From contig JAGTTD010000016.1 of NCBI GenBank assembly GCA_018398585.1, positions 23,917,212-23,981,211 on the forward strand: a DNA stretch of 64,000 nucleotides. The letters are read 5' to 3'. Position 1 is the stretch's first letter; every line of letters starts with the position of its first letter. This document shows positions 12,480 through 24,388 of the stretch, piece after piece. Position numbers and translations under genes: made by a program. Origin of the DNA: Simmondsia chinensis (Eukaryota; Streptophyta; Magnoliopsida; Caryophyllales; Simmondsiaceae). Below the pieces are notes generated by a model. The model saw only the letters and a program-made list of their open reading frames with translations, made no database searches and was not told the origin of the DNA.

Positions 12480-12912
12480 CGAAATAGTAAATAGGTACTA
12501 TAAACTCAGTCACCGGTCTCAAGGTAGGTAAGCGAATCACTTTCCTTAAGACTTATTTCGTAGATATTGAAATAGTTTAGGGAACAATGAAACTGAAAAC
12601 AAAGTGAAAGTAAGAGCGTAGAAAGAAAGGACAATCGAGACCAGAAAATAATGTAATTTTCAAGTATTTTACAAATGCTTTTGATGGAACTTTATATAGA
12701 CTTGCATGTGTCTCTTAGGAAGAGAGACATCTATTCAAAAATGCTTTTGGTAAGGAACACATCCCTTCAAAAATAATTAAAATCAAAATTTCAAAAACTA
12801 CAAAAAAAACTGCGCAAAATAACGGTCAAAACTGCCTTATATGTCAACACAAACCATATTTAAACCAAAACACATTAAATACATATCTGAAACACTCTAT
12901 TTTGAAAATACA
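12480..12912 (-). repeat. LTR-like repeat, inverted relative of the one at 63224
   Basis: Reading the minus strand, it starts TGTATTTTCAAAATAGAGT (from 12912), the same start as the + sequence at 63224. Later it shares CGAAATAAGTCTTAAGGAA and GTGATT in the same order with 63736-63765. Between these the two copies have diverged, although both keep related AGAGACAC/GTGTCTCT stretches. It is likely one LTR family; the inner border is uncertain. Confidence 0.5.
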
Positions 12913-13600
12913 TCAACATAGAGACAAGAAGAGACAATGTCACCGCCTTAAATGGTCTCAACAACCAATGTACAAGTACAAAAAACATAACAACAAAATA
13001 TGCTTTCTCATAGCATATTCTCTAGACAATCAATTGGGTTACCCATTCCATAATATTGCCATGTGTATGTATGGACACAACTTAAGTACCGAAATAAATA
13101 CATTGCCCCATTAATATGATAATACAAAAACCCAAAAAAGTGGTCCAAAATGTATACGGCCCAAAGGAAATAAGTCTAATGTACTCATGTCTAGTTAAAG
13201 TACACTTTGAGCTTTTGTTGTTGGTTAAATGTTGAGATAATGAAGCTTGAACCTGCAATTAAGAGAATACAAATATAGTCAGATTCTAGTTAACATATCA
13301 AATGAATGGACAATAAGTTAAAATACACTTAGATGTGTTGCAAATGGGCCATTTCCAATCCTTGCTAATAGACACGGAGTAGTAACTCGTTCATTGTTGT
13401 CCTTAGCTGATGTTGTACTACATTGAATTCTTGCTTTCCACTTCTCTCTTTCCTTTAGAACCACAATGCTAGTGTTATTAATCATACCCATTCCATTGTA
13501 ATTTCCAATTTCCACAAGAGTGCTAGAATTGCTAACTCTTCCCCTTCCTCTACTTCTCTCACCTCTATCTCTACTTGCACCTACTTTACTTGTATCACCA
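12913..13600. other. Spacer before the MULE, nothing certain
   Basis: No recognised domain. It may include the 3' flank or terminal region of the MULE, but I could not find its terminal inverted repeats. Confidence 0.3.
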
Positions 13601-13629
13601 ATAACTCCACACTATGAAGAAAAATCATC

Positions 13630-16078
13630 AAAATATCCTAGCTCTTGCACCTCCTTCAGGTGCTCTACCTCCCTCTTCACTACAACTCCTACTCTTATGT
13701 CCTTGTTGATAGTGAATTTTTCTCTTTTTGTTACAATTTTTGGCCTCATCGGGAGCCCTCTTCCTAACTTTCTTAGGCCTTTCGGGTTGCTTTTTATAGG
13801 GAGGTGGAAAAATCAGGGTTAAATTAGTCTTGGGCCATATCTTGGAGTCTGGAATGGGGTAGATCATGAAGCTGCAACATAAGGTAAGTCTCTTTATGAA
13901 GGTATGGGTCCATGAAGTCTTAAGGATCTTCACTAGTGTTATTGATGGAAGCGATTGCATGTTGACAATGAATTCCAATAACTTGCCATTTTATACTAGT
14001 GCATGTTTTTCTATCCAAATCAACTACATGACCGATGTCAAATTCAGTCACCTCATACATCCTTCCCCCACCATATTCAACCAAACTATTTGAAGCTACT
14101 CCATACATTAACATAGTTTAGCTTCTATACTAGGACACAATTTATCCACTTCCTTCTCCATTTTTAATTTTTTAGCTTGAATTATTTGCATGATGCATCT
14201 TCTAATCACCTCCAACATAGTCAATATTGGTTTATCTCTTGCATCCTTAATGTATCTATTCCATGCTTTAGAAGGGTTGTTACATTGCAAATCACATTTA
14301 GTTCCTGTATTGAATAAAGATATTGTCCACAAATTAGGGGGGGTACCTTACTTAGCTAATTGTAAGCCTCTTCATTAAGCTTCTTTATGTTTTCCATGTG
14401 TACTTCCAAATCTTGAACAATATAAGAAGTTGCGGCTACCACATCTCATCCTTCGACTCAAGCGATCTGTACCCACTATTTTGAAATTACTGTATAAATG
14501 TCTCATACAACACCTATGTTCTGTAACTAGCATCACATCCTCGAAGCTATCAACCAAGCTCTTACACAAAAAGAAAAGAAAAGTAAATCACTAATTGAAG
14601 AAGTAATGAATAAATAGATAAATATATAACTAAACATATATTATGTTACCTTTTGTCTATTAGAAATGAAAACTCAATTATATTCATTAACTAGTCCAGG
14701 AGTCTCAAGGAGCCTCACTAGAAACCAAGTTCAGTTCTCTCTAACATCAGCTTCAACAACTGCAAATGCTATTGGAAACAGACCATTGTTCCCATCTCTT
14801 CCCATTACATTTAGAAGTTGACCTCCAAAACTACTTTTTAGAAAGCAATCATCTAGGCTAATTATAGGTTTGCATACAACCCTAGATCCCTTAATCAATG
14901 CATCAAAAGAGATAAAGATTATTTGAAATGTTGGAAGCTCATTCAAAGATAGCCTTAAAACTTTCATAATAGCAACGCTTATCGGGATTACTATCTCTAA
15001 TGACAATAGTCCCATAATCTCCAAAATTGTCGCTTGTGGCATCCCTTTATATCTATTATAGCTTTTTTTTTTCCTTACTCTGTATGTCACAAATTTAGAT
15101 ATGTCAAGCTTTAAATCTCTTGAAATTCTCTTTTTCATAGCACACAACTTCTAATTTGGGTCATTTCTAACATCATTTAGATACTTCCATGCTAAAAAAG
15201 TTGAGGTGGCTTCTTTGTTCTTATGAACTCTGATGCACTTATGTGGTTCTCTTAGTGTTTTAATCTAAAACCCTTTCATTTTGAAGCTCCAACTCCCATG
15301 AATTATCCACCCACACTTCTTTTTGCACTCTATGGTTACTCTATCATTATCATTCTTAACAAAATGCAACTTTTTTCCTACCATAATAGATTGAATAACC
15401 ACTCATATAAAATCTTTAGTAGTTAGAAACACCAAGTCTACTCTTAGTTTCATAGTTAAGCCATCCCTTGCTTCATTCCACTCGTAACATCTAATAATAT
15501 TTCCCTCATCATCACCACTATCACATAAGCTCTAAACTCCTAGGAGGCTTCACTTTCTGAATCTTGATCCTCATTTTGTCTTTCACACATAACCCATCCT
15601 TCCATTGATACACCTACTATGTTCTTTCCTTTGTTTCATTGTCTTGAATTAGGTCATTTTTGTCTTTCTCCCAATTGCTATCCTCAAATATGTCTTCCTT
15701 TATGTCATTGAAAAATATCCTCTCATCCTCTTGCTCGTCATTGTCGAGTTCATCGTCGCTCAAACTTCTGGAATCACTTTCGGTACTTCCATTCATGTCA
15801 CTTTCAGTTGAAATGATGTAAATGTTTATGCATTCCTTATTTGCATAACACTTCAACATAGCTAATATGTCACTATCCGCAACTAATGGTAGCAATTCGC
15901 ATGTAATATCCGTTTGAGGATCTTTGTAGTAATATTGACAAGATTCTGGATTATTATAGCGTAACTCCTTTGCAAATGACCACAACTCAAGTATTGACAT
16001 CATATCTTCTTTAACTCTAGGAGAGTTATGGGTTTTACCATTATAATGGAGCATGATGACATGTTCCTTTGTCAACAA
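13630..16078 (-). pseudogene. Mutator-like (MULE/MuDR) transposase, broken
   Basis: Domains follow in order from high to low coordinates. 16078-15617 is a MuDR N-terminal region (ending in an acidic stretch, SLSDDELDNDEQEDERIFF). 15147-14731 is the transposase core with SLDDCFLKSSFGGQLLNVMG and NGLFPIAFAVVEA, where the first catalytic Asp is LDD. 14569-14375 continues the core (HRCCMRHLYSNFK). 14332-14108 is the region before SWIM. 14114-13920 is a SWIM-type zinc finger (CTSIKWQVIGIHCQHAI). 13978-13630 is the basic tail (PPPYKKQPERPKKVRKRAPDE). Many stops and shifts mean it cannot make a transposase. Intron positions, if any, could not be separated from frameshifts. Confidence 0.85.
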
Positions 16079-16358
16079 CTAAAAAAAAATATATGTATTC
16101 ATAGTTTAGTATACTAAATAACAAATATAAAGGAATCAACAAAAAAGGGTTTACCGACACACATATGGGTGCTTTATACTTTGTGGGCCCCATTTGAGAA
16201 TTTGTAAAAAACTACACAAATATTTATAGAAAATGTGACCCTAATTAATTTTCTATTTGAACTTTTGTAATCAAAAATAAAAAAAATTATTTGTTTTACG
16301 AACACCATCACATGGGAACTCAACTTTCTTGATCTTTAAGCTTGTTTTCTAGGCTTTC

Positions 16359-16731
16359 TGATACAGTTAGTCCCGAGAATCATCCGGAAGTGTGCCACGT
16401 CACCACCTGCCATGTCACCTAGTGCCTTGTCATCATCCTTCTAGAACCTTCATTTAGTTAGTATAAGTAAGAATGGCTAGAGATGATTTAGGTATGATTT
16501 TGAGTGCATGTGACCCTCTCTCTCTCCCTATTGTCTCTATCTCTTTTCTCCCCCCTTTCTCTATCAATACTATACTACACTTGTATAGAGGTCCCAATTA
16601 TAGGGCAATATACCAAATACATATATAAAATACAACAATGGGGCAATCGTTCAAGCCACATAGCTATTTTCTCGTGTGATTGATCTGTGCTTGAGTTGAT
16701 TATTTGTGTGAATTGGGTTCAATTGGTATCA
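16359..16731 (+). repeat. 5' LTR (373 bp)
   Basis: Begins TGATAC and ends GTATCA, a perfect short inverted repeat. It contains a CT-rich stretch near 16515-16570. The first 110 bases match the 3' LTR at 18647 with a few substitutions, which indicates some age. Confidence 0.82.
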
Positions 16732-16732
16732 A

Positions 16733-16744
16733 TGGTATCAGAGC
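16733..16744 (+). other. Primer-binding site for initiator Met tRNA
   Basis: TGGTATCAGAGC lies one base after the LTR end. It is the standard plant initiator-methionine tRNA complement used to prime minus-strand synthesis. Confidence 0.85.
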
Positions 16745-16754
16745 AAAGCGGTCC

Positions 16755-17260
16755 TCGGCCTTGATCATCGTCATCTTCACCGGTCATCATCACCGCTACC
16801 ATGGCCGTTGCTGGAATCCACCATCATCAGCGGCTCACCACCCCTCATCCTCACTGTCATCTTCATCGTTCACCACCGCACCCCTGTCATCATCATCATC
16901 ATTGCTGAAGTTGTTCACTGTCACCACCACCACCAGCAGCAACATCATCATCCACCCACCGGCAACGTCATTGTCATTACCGTCATCTACACACCCAACT
17001 GGGAGCTGAACATCCCTCACCCACCACTCACCCACCAGCAACTACACCTCCGATCCCCAACACCACCGATCACTGATCCCCACCACCGCTCACACCAAAC
17101 CTAGATTTTCGAACGACTCACCCCAAACCCAGATCATCACCCACATCACCATCGCTGCCCAACCCATCGCCATCTCCAACCTCTCCTAACCCACCAGGAA
17201 ACACCAACCAAACCAACCCCAAATTTCGGCCCCCACCTACTCCCACCACCACTCATCAAC
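16755..17260 (+). repeat. CAT/CAC-rich low-complexity leader
   Basis: Runs of CATCATC and CACCACC lie between the primer-binding site and gag. They create His/Ser/Pro-rich open frames on + and Asp/Val-rich ones on -, none with a recognisable domain. Confidence 0.7.
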
Positions 17261-17449
17261 CTCCCCTCATCACCACACCACCAAATGACCCATCTTCATC
17301 AACTTCAACCCAAAATCCACACCCAAATTCCGAAATCAGAACCCAATCCCCATTACCCAAACCTAGACCTAACATTGCACACAAGGTGTTTGATAAAATA
17401 CCTCAACCATTTTTTCCTTTTTTTTTTTTTTGACCACCAATCATCATCA

Positions 17450-18074
17450 TGGCTGATGAAGGTCCGATCTTAAGCTTAATGAAGGAAGCTTACAAGCGTC
17501 ACTTCGCAGCCTTTACGCATAGCATGGAAATATCAACAAAGCCGTGGCTGCCTCCACGACTAAATATCTCAAAGTCGCTCAGTTCAAATCACTCACAGAG
17601 CTCATAAAGCTTTGCCAGACAGGTAGTGTTGGCGAGTACATGAGCCTATTTGAGTCCCTAGTGGACAAGTGTGGGTTGACGAAAGGGAGAAAGATGCAAG
17701 TGTTTATAAGCGGCTTACGGGAAGAGATAGCTGAAGGCGTCACTGTATTCGTGCCCCAGATAGTATGTGACGCCAAGTTGTTGGCAAAGCAGCAAGAACG
17801 TAATCTCGCCTACCTCACCAAGTTAGCGGCAAGGGAAGTGCTGAGCATGGCGCCAATCATGATCATGCCAAGTCATGTGAAATCTCCTTCCGCCAACCCT
17901 TTACCCCAGTCTAGTCCGCTTCCTGAAGACACACCCATAGAGCCGCTAGGTGTGTTGCCCGCCAAGCTCGATGATATTGCGCCTCCTTCTTCGCCAACAT
18001 CTGACATACCTCCAGGCGAGCTCAACTTGACACCTACCGAGCATGTTGACGCCTCTCCTTCGTCGCCGGCTTAG
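17450..18074 (+). pseudogene. gag remnant of the non-autonomous LTR element
   Basis: The ATG at 17450 opens MADEGPILSLMKEAYKRHFA. A frame change near 17555 leads into the retrotransposon gag core: LTELIKLCQTGSVGEYMSLF followed by LTKGRKMQVFISGLREEIA. The C-terminus is Pro/Ser-rich and stops at 18072-18074. No CCHC knuckle or protease is present. A second frame after the stop (DPDSIPETPCAPLLGVSVDD) may be the continuation after a shift. Confidence 0.75.
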
Positions 18075-18632
18075 ATCCAGACCCTGACTCCATCCCGGAG
18101 ACCCCCTGTGCCCCACTTCTTGGTGTCTCAGTGGATGACGCCATTTACCCTTCAGTGACGGTGAAGGATGGAAACAAGATTGTCTCTACAGCCACTTCAC
18201 TTCCCACCATCTCCGTGACTCCAGCTTCAGTTCCGCTTCTATTGTCCACCATCAGCTCGAAGCTGCCAAGCAAGTTAGATTTTCCAGCACTCCAGTAGCT
18301 GATCCTCGAATTTGAGGATGTGATCACACCTTTCCCAAGCTCTCACGCTTCCACCTACTGCTCCACTGTCAGGTGCACTTCATGGAAGACCACATCCCGG
18401 CCAAACTCACGAATCACATCATGTTGGGCTTCCGAAAGTTGGTCTTTGGCCCGGGAGGACTTCACTCCAGCTTCGGCTCGTTTTCCATGACCCTTGGGGG
18501 CAAGGGTCTTTGGAGGGGAAAGAAGTGATACGAGTCGAAGTGGGATTTGGTGCACAAAAGGACGCCATCCCACTGAGTCCCCACCGCCCAGGTGGCTACC
18601 TTGTTCTTGATCCTCGGGGACGAGGATCTTTT

Positions 18633-18643
18633 CAAGGGGGCGG
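18633..18643 (+). other. Polypurine tract of the non-autonomous LTR element
   Basis: CAAGGGGGCGG ends three bases before the TGATAC start of the 3' LTR. Confidence 0.75.
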
Positions 18644-18646
18644 TAT

Positions 18647-18759
18647 TGATACAGTTAGTCCCGAGAATCATCCGGAAGTTTGCCACGTCACCACTTGCCA
18701 TGTCACCTCGTGCCTTGTCATCATCCTTCTAGAACCTTCATTTAGTTAGTATAAGTAAG
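18647..18759 (+). repeat. 3' LTR, truncated
   Basis: Matches 5' LTR positions 1-113 and then breaks abruptly into AT-rich sequence. Confidence 0.82.
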
Positions 18760-19472
18760 GATATTTAAAATTTTTAATTAATTATATTTAATAATTAATT
18801 TAAGGGATATTTATGTCTTTTCAATTTTTAAATTTTTTAAACAATTATTTTTGTAACAAAATGGTAATGGAAGGGAGTTTTTAAAATGTTAGGGGGTAAA
18901 TTGTTTGAATTTTTTTTTTTTTTTGGTGAAGGGTTTTTTTTTAATTTGAAACAAAAATGAGGAGGAATTTTTGCAATTTATCCTAAAATAAATGTTAAAA
19001 TCGTATACATAAATAATTGACCTTAAATTGTTAAAGAGCCCCCAAAATAATCAAATGTAGGGCAAAACACAAATTACATAAAATTGATTGTTTTATGATC
19101 TAAAAAATGAGGAGTAGAAATTAAGCTATGAAGTACTATTGAGAGAGGAACACATATAATTCTGTAATTACCCCTAGGGATGACAGTGTGTAAATGCCTC
19201 TATATTCTTAATTGGTTAAGAAATGGGTCGTGAAAGGTTAAAAGTGTGTGAGAAGTTAAAACATGGATTATTAATATCTTTTTTAATGAAGATAAAAACT
19301 ACACATTTTTTGAGTTTTTAAATGGTAGAAAGATAGATAGATTAAAATCAAGCCATTGGAAGAAGAACAACAAATTACATGGTAATATTTAAACCACATC
19401 ACCTATTAAAAATTCATTGGATCAAGCTCATATTCCTCATTATTAAAGCCCCTATTATTGTATTTTATTTTT
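18760..19472. other. AT-rich spacer with a probable MULE-MITE fragment
   Basis: No gene. Around 18893-18990 a GGGTAAATTG start and a GCAATTTATCCT end echo the terminal repeats of the element at 19473-20145, so this may be a decayed short relative. Confidence 0.35.
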
Positions 19473-20145
19473 AGGTAAATTACAGAAATTTCCCCGACTT
19501 TTAGTTGAATAATTGAAAACCCTCCTTACAAATAAAACCACTCACTAAACCTCCTCATTTTTGAAAATTTCACTTTCTCCCCAAGTAACTTTTTTTTTTA
19601 TCACTTTACATCTCAAAATAAAATGGTTAAGTGTTTGATTTTATTTTTAGGTAGGGTTTTATATTTTGAAGAAAAATAAGAATTTTTTTTTATATTTTTA
19701 AAAAAGGGGCTTTTCTATATTTATAAAAATTATTATTTTAATTAATTATAGTAGTGACATTATAATATGAACACAAAATATTATATTTTATCTCATAATA
19801 CTTTTTATGAAAATTTTAAAAATACTTTTTATCTTCTAAAACTTATAATATCATTCCTATAATTAATTAAAATAATTATATTTTTATAAATATAGAAAAT
19901 TCCCTTAATTCTTTTGCTAAAAACATAATTTTTTTTAATTTTTGCCTTATAGTATAAGACTCCCTTCTAACAATAAAATTAAACATTTAACCCCCCTCAC
20001 TTTTGAGGAGCAAAATGATCAAAAATAAGTTATATGGAGTTAAGCGATAAATTTTTAAAAGTGAGGGAGTTTTGGGAGTGCTTTTATTTGTGAGGGGGAT
20101 TTTTTATTTTTAAAGCAAAAAAGGAGGGTTTTATGTAATTTACCC
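19473..20145. mobile_element. MULE-type MITE with 9-bp target duplication
   Basis: The ends are inverted: AGGTAAATTACAGAAA at the left, GGGTAAATTACATAAAA as reverse complement at the right. The inverted similarity (CCTCCTCATTTTTGAAAA opposite a GTGAGGGAG-type stretch) runs deeper into both arms. TTTATTTTT lies on both sides (19464-19472 and 20146-20154), matching the 9-bp duplication of Mutator-like elements, although such an AT-rich word carries little weight. Confidence 0.7.
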
Positions 20146-20205
20146 TTTATTTTTTCCTCAAAAGCGAGCACAAAATTTGATTATCACAAAAAATGTATCA
20201 TAGCT

Positions 20206-20206
20206 T

Positions 20207-20238
<32 letters not shown>

Positions 20239-20345
20239 ACCCAGTGCCTCCAAGGGCTCCTGCATAAGCAGGGTCGGGGGGAGGGTAGATGTACGTAGCC
20301 TTCCCCCTTCAGGGGGCTACCCTGAAGGGAGGCTGTTTCTGAGGA
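20206..20345 (-). mobile_element. RTE-type LINE 3' end, 5'-truncated copy
   Basis: Reading the minus strand, this is the LINE 3' body (CAGCCTCCCTTCAGGGTAGC, GGCTACGTACATCTACCC, GGAGCCCTTGGAGGCACTGG) ending in GTT repeats at 20206. The upstream limit may be 20794, because TCATAGCT occurs at both 20198-20205 and 20795-20802; the match is only 8 bp. It has no 5S rRNA head. Confidence 0.75.
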
Positions 20346-20898
20346 CCCCCAGCCTGAAAAGCTAAAACCCAGCTATATATTTAGCACAAAGCCAAACTAT
20401 TCACATAAAACAGAAAACCCAAATAGGCCAGCCAAAAACAGAGGGACTGAAGACTAGATAGGCCACGAAACACCCACCTCACAAAAACCGAACATAAGGC
20501 CTCAGCTTAGGAAGCCATTGCTAATATCCAAGTAATTCAATCTAAGTCACACCATCTTTTCAATTTCTTTCACCACTTGGGAACATAAGTGCCCGAAATA
20601 CTCCAGCTTACCTTGACAGCAATGTATAGGCCACACCCGCCTCTATCACCACCCGATCAACAATCCTAACCACCACCAATTACTTATTAAGTCCCTTATA
20701 CACCAAAATAAAAGAGAAAACTGCCCCTAATTAAAAACTATAAAATTTATAAAAAAAAAAAAAAAGAGATTGAGAGAAGAGTAAGAGACCAAAGTCATAG
20801 CTAGATTCTTAAGGATTGACAAGTATAAATTTACCAATAATTTGTGGACCGAAGTACTGAGTCAGTAGTGTTCAAAAAAAAAAGGTACTGAATCAGTC

Positions 20899-20901
<3 letters not shown>

Positions 20902-20931
<30 letters not shown>
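20902..20931. repeat. (GA)n microsatellite
   Basis: About 15 AG units. Confidence 0.95.
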
Positions 20932-20932
<1 letters not shown>

Positions 20933-21089
20933 CTAACACAGTGGCCGACAATGACGGTCGGAGATGGTAGAGTCGTCTACAATAGATAGGTGTGGTTGGC
21001 AAGGGCCTATCTCCATAGGCAAGATTAGTTTTCCTAGAGTTATATGGTCAATGGTGAGTTTTTGGTAAAGACGAGTAATTTGCAGTTTG

Positions 21090-22060
21090 AACAGATATAG
21101 AGACTAGACATGGCTCCTAATGTCAAGCTTTTTGTGTGGCAGTTGTGTCACAACGCTCTTCCAACGTAGTTCACCTTTGCTAATAGGGTTGTTCATGTGT
21201 CGAAAACATGTTTGAGATGCAAGGATTTAGAAGAGATAATTGAGCATTTGTTACTGTATAGTGTCAGTTTGCTAAGTAATGTTGGTCGCTACAATTGAGG
21301 TAAGGCTGGGTTGGACAATATCCCCCATGGTTGGGGGGATATATGTATGGCTTTAGGATCTGTGGCACTGAAAGATGAGGAAAAGTCGAGATACATTGGA
21401 GGAAGTTCTTGCTATGTTTTCGTCTTTGTGGATGAGTAGGAACAACCTAGTTTTCAGAGGAGGGAAGTCTAAGCCTGAGAGAATAATAAAGTACAAGCAT
21501 ACTAAATTGAGAGGGGTTTCAAAAACATTACAAGTTTAGATCTTGGAAAACCTTCTCAAAGTTAATAGTTGCAAAATGTCTCGGAAGATTACTAGACGGG
21601 TCACTCCAGATAAGAGAGAGGTCAAAGTTCATTTTGATGGTTCAAAAAGGTTTGGTCAATCAGTGAGTGTGCTTGATCATGAATCCATAAGCATAGGCAA
21701 GACTCCAATCATAACCAACAGAGGCTTGGGCAACTAGGGATGAGATTAAGAAATGTTTAGAGATGAGGATAAGCCATTTGCCACTTGGCTATTATTCAAG
21801 TAATTCATTGTGAGTTTCAATGCTTGTGGCAAATTAGGAACACAACAGAGAGTACCTGGGATTTGTTAAAAAAGATTCATGGAGATTCGAGTCTCGGATA
21901 TATTTTAGAGAAGGCAATAAGGAGACAAAAAAGGTAACTAGTCTATAGTGGCAAAATTTAAGGGCATCCGACGTGGGAATTCGGAAGGACCTAGAGCAGA
22001 TAGTTCATTTGAAGTGCTAGGTTGTTCCATCTCTTGATAGGTTGACTCACATACTCCTTA
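21090..22060 (+). pseudogene. LINE 3' fragment: zf-RVT and RNase H
   Basis: The zf-RVT segment is clear near 21110-21270 (NVKLFVWQLCHNALPT, then TCLRCKDLEEIIEHLL). An RNase H start (VKVHFDGSKRFGQ) is at 21620-21660, followed by decayed sequence with stops. The RT is not present, so this is a 5'-truncated L1-type copy in + orientation. Confidence 0.7.
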
Positions 22061-22144
22061 CCCTTTTTTAAATGATATTAAAAATTTTCTCCTATTTTTA
22101 ACTCCAATGCCAAACATGCCCCATAAACAAAAACGAGTTATTTA

Positions 22145-22475
22145 CATCGTTAGTCCCTTTTGTTCAAATTGGTCCTTGATCTTTTATTTTATTCAAAATA
22201 ATATATAATATTTTAATTTTGTTCAGATTAGTCACTCATCTTCTTTTTTGTTCAAAATGGCTCATAATGTTTTATTTTATGACAAATTAGTCATTTACTT
22301 GGTGATCAAAATTAGATAAAAATTTTTTAAAAAATGAAGGACCAATTTTGTCATAAAATAACATATTAGGGATCATTTTGAACAAAAAAAATAAGGGACT
22401 AATTTGAATATACATATTAGTAACATTTTAACTAAAAAAAAATAAGTGACTAATTTAAACAAACTTAAAAATAAG
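22145..22475. mobile_element. Foldback MITE of the TTAGTCCCT family
   Basis: The left arm (GTTCAAATTGGTCC, GACAAATTAGTCATTTAC) and right arm (GGACCAATTTTGTC, GGGACTAATTTGAA) are complementary around a short loop near 22300, so the sequence folds into a long hairpin. A second member lies at 24800-25035 in the FY intron. Confidence 0.65.
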
Positions 22476-22754
22476 GAAAATAGGTTTGTTCCCTTGCGAT
22501 GTACGGGTGGTATTTATTGGTCACTGTATTTTGTAGCAGGGATTTTATGCATCGAAATAACATTTTGTTTGATCAACTGCCCATAATCTTGTTCAATTTA
22601 CATATTTTTCATAATAGTAATTGTAAAAGTTTCCAATCAAAAAGATGACAAAATATATTTCCTATTTCAAATCTTTAATTGGAAGTTTATTTTCTTTTTT
22701 TTTTCTTTTATAGATTAGATACGGAAAGTTTTAAATTGAAAATGTATTGCTTGA

Positions 22755-23300
22755 AAATTATCATTTAAGTACCTTAAGGTTTGAGTATTTATCACTTAGA
22801 TACTCTGATATTTCAATATGTACAATGAGCCACTGTGAGTTTTGGACATTTCATCACTTGGATACCTTGAAATTTTAATTTTTTATCATTTAGATACCAT
22901 TTTGTCAAATATTTGATGAATGTTCATTGGAAAATGCTAAACCTGTACCCTATTTCAGCCATGTATTATGATGTTTATAAGAATTTGATGATTTCTCACC
23001 CCCCCCAAAAATGCGAAAACGAGACGACTGTTTAGGTGGTTTATATCAACTTGCGGTGACTTTTTTATGACAATTTGCTAACTTTTTGATGAAAAAATTG
23101 GCATTGAAATATATATATTACCATATTCATCAATTATATTAGCATTTTTTATGTAAAATTGGTTAGATTCTTACATAAATTAATCAAATTGCAATATAGG
23201 GTACTATGACAAAATATTCAAAACTCAGAATACCCTATTATATATATTAAAATATCTAGGTAGCTAAGTGATTAATACTCAAACTATCTGAGTGGTGATA
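22755..23300. mobile_element. MITE of the TTTAAGTACCTTAAGG family
   Basis: Both ends carry inverted copies of a motif of the type ATCACTTAGNTACC...GTTTGAGTATT. Another copy lies at 55590-56155, with fragments at 45040-45140, 49245-49335 and 57396-57510, making this a multi-copy family here. There is no coding capacity. Confidence 0.6.
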
Positions 23301-23307
23301 CCCCTAA

Positions 23308-24252
23308 GGTTCTGTTTGGTACATGGAATTAGAATTGGACTGCAGAAGTGGAATTTCGATTCCAATTCTGATGGGATTGAAATTCTATTGTTTGGTTCAT
23401 CAAAGGAACTGGAGGTCGGAATTATAATTACATAATGATTCAAATCATAAAGGGCTTTTGGTCAATTGAGTTGGAGTATTTCAAGATTAAATCAACTATG
23501 GTTGGATTTGGGTTGGAGCGGTTCACATTGCGCTCAAGTTATTATGTCAGAACGATTCACTTTGAGTTCGAGTTAGTTGAGTTTCGAGTCAAATCGGGTT
23601 GAGTATCGTGTCGGATCATTTGATGTTCAAGTTATCTCGAATTTTCAGTTAATCAGGTTGAGTTTATTCGGGATTCCGACTACTTATGATTGGGTTTGAG
23701 TTCATTTATGTCATTTCAAGCCTAAGTCATCTTAGTTTTGAAACAAATGAATTGTATCATTTCAAATTTCGGGTTATTTTAGGCTGAATTTGAGATGGGT
23801 GAGATCATTTTGGGTATGGGTCGTATTAAGTTTTGAGTCTATTTGGTAGGGTCATTCCACTTTGGCTCAGCTTATTTACATCACATTTAAGTAGTTTCAT
23901 TTTCTGGATTTAGTCATGTCGAATTTCAGGTTAATCTGGTTGAGTCACTTTGGATTTTGAGCTAAGGTGATTTCAATCGTTTCAAGTTCAAGTCATTTGA
24001 GTCGGATGATTTTGATATTCGAATCAAATTTTAGGTTATGTCTAAGTCTTTAAATTTTGAATCACTTTGGATTTAAGTTAATCAAGTGGGATCATTTTTG
24101 GGTTTTAGGTCAATAGAGTTAATATGTAACTGTAATTCTTTATCCACACCTTAAGGAATTAAAAAATATAATTTTTAATTAAAATTTAATTAAATAAAAT
24201 TAAATAATAGAATTATAATTTTAATTTTAATAGATAAATCAAATAACAGAAG
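23308..24252. mobile_element. hAT-like MITE upstream of FY
   Basis: The left end is GGTTCTGTTTGGTACATGG. The right end (AAATCAAATAACAGAA) is its imperfect inverted repeat. The internal sequence, for example GTATCATTTCAAATTTCGGG, is shared with the copy at 28712-29443. It ends about 180 bases before the FY start codon, so it is in or next to the FY promoter. Confidence 0.65.
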
Positions 24253-24367
24253 ACTTAATTTCAACCTGAGCTCCAATTCTAAAAACAAAGTAATTTAGCT
24301 GAGGGTAGAAGTGGAAGATCGAAGGTAAAATCCCAGAATTCGAATAGCTGAGGACGCATCTAAGACG

Positions 24368-24388
24368 ATGGCGGAAATAACTCTCTAA
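24368..24388 (+). CDS. Short upstream ORF before FY (six codons)
   Basis: ATG GCG GAA ATA ACT CTC then TAA, 46 bases before the FY start. If the transcript begins upstream of 24368 this could affect FY translation. A telo-box-like AAACCCTAA follows at 24388-24396, and a CT-rich run at 24415-24429. Both are common in plant 5' leaders. The transcription start is not known. Confidence 0.35.
   Translation: MAEITL

Larger units (their letters stand above)
16359..18759 (+). mobile_element. Non-autonomous LTR retrotransposon with gag but no pol, 3' LTR truncated
   Basis: Two copies of one LTR start (TGATACAGTTAGTCCCGAGA) lie at 16359 and 18647. A primer-binding site follows the left one and a polypurine tract precedes the right one. 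The internal part is only about 1.9 kb: low-complexity leader, a gag remnant (17450-18074), then unassigned sequence; no protease, RT or integrase motif is seen. The right LTR stops matching the left at 18759 after 113 bases, so the end was lost. It could be a dependent LARD-like family or a single deleted gypsy copy. Confidence 0.8.

Noticed and set aside
16704..17104. Ser/His/Thr-rich + frames and an Asp/Val-rich - frame
   Set aside because: Product of CAT/CAC trinucleotide runs in the leader of the LTR element.
20198..20802. LINE copy with 8-bp duplication TCATAGCT
   Set aside because: Kept only as a possibility: the 8-bp match is short and the sequence between 20345 and 20794 shows only weak similarity to the LINE 3' UTR.
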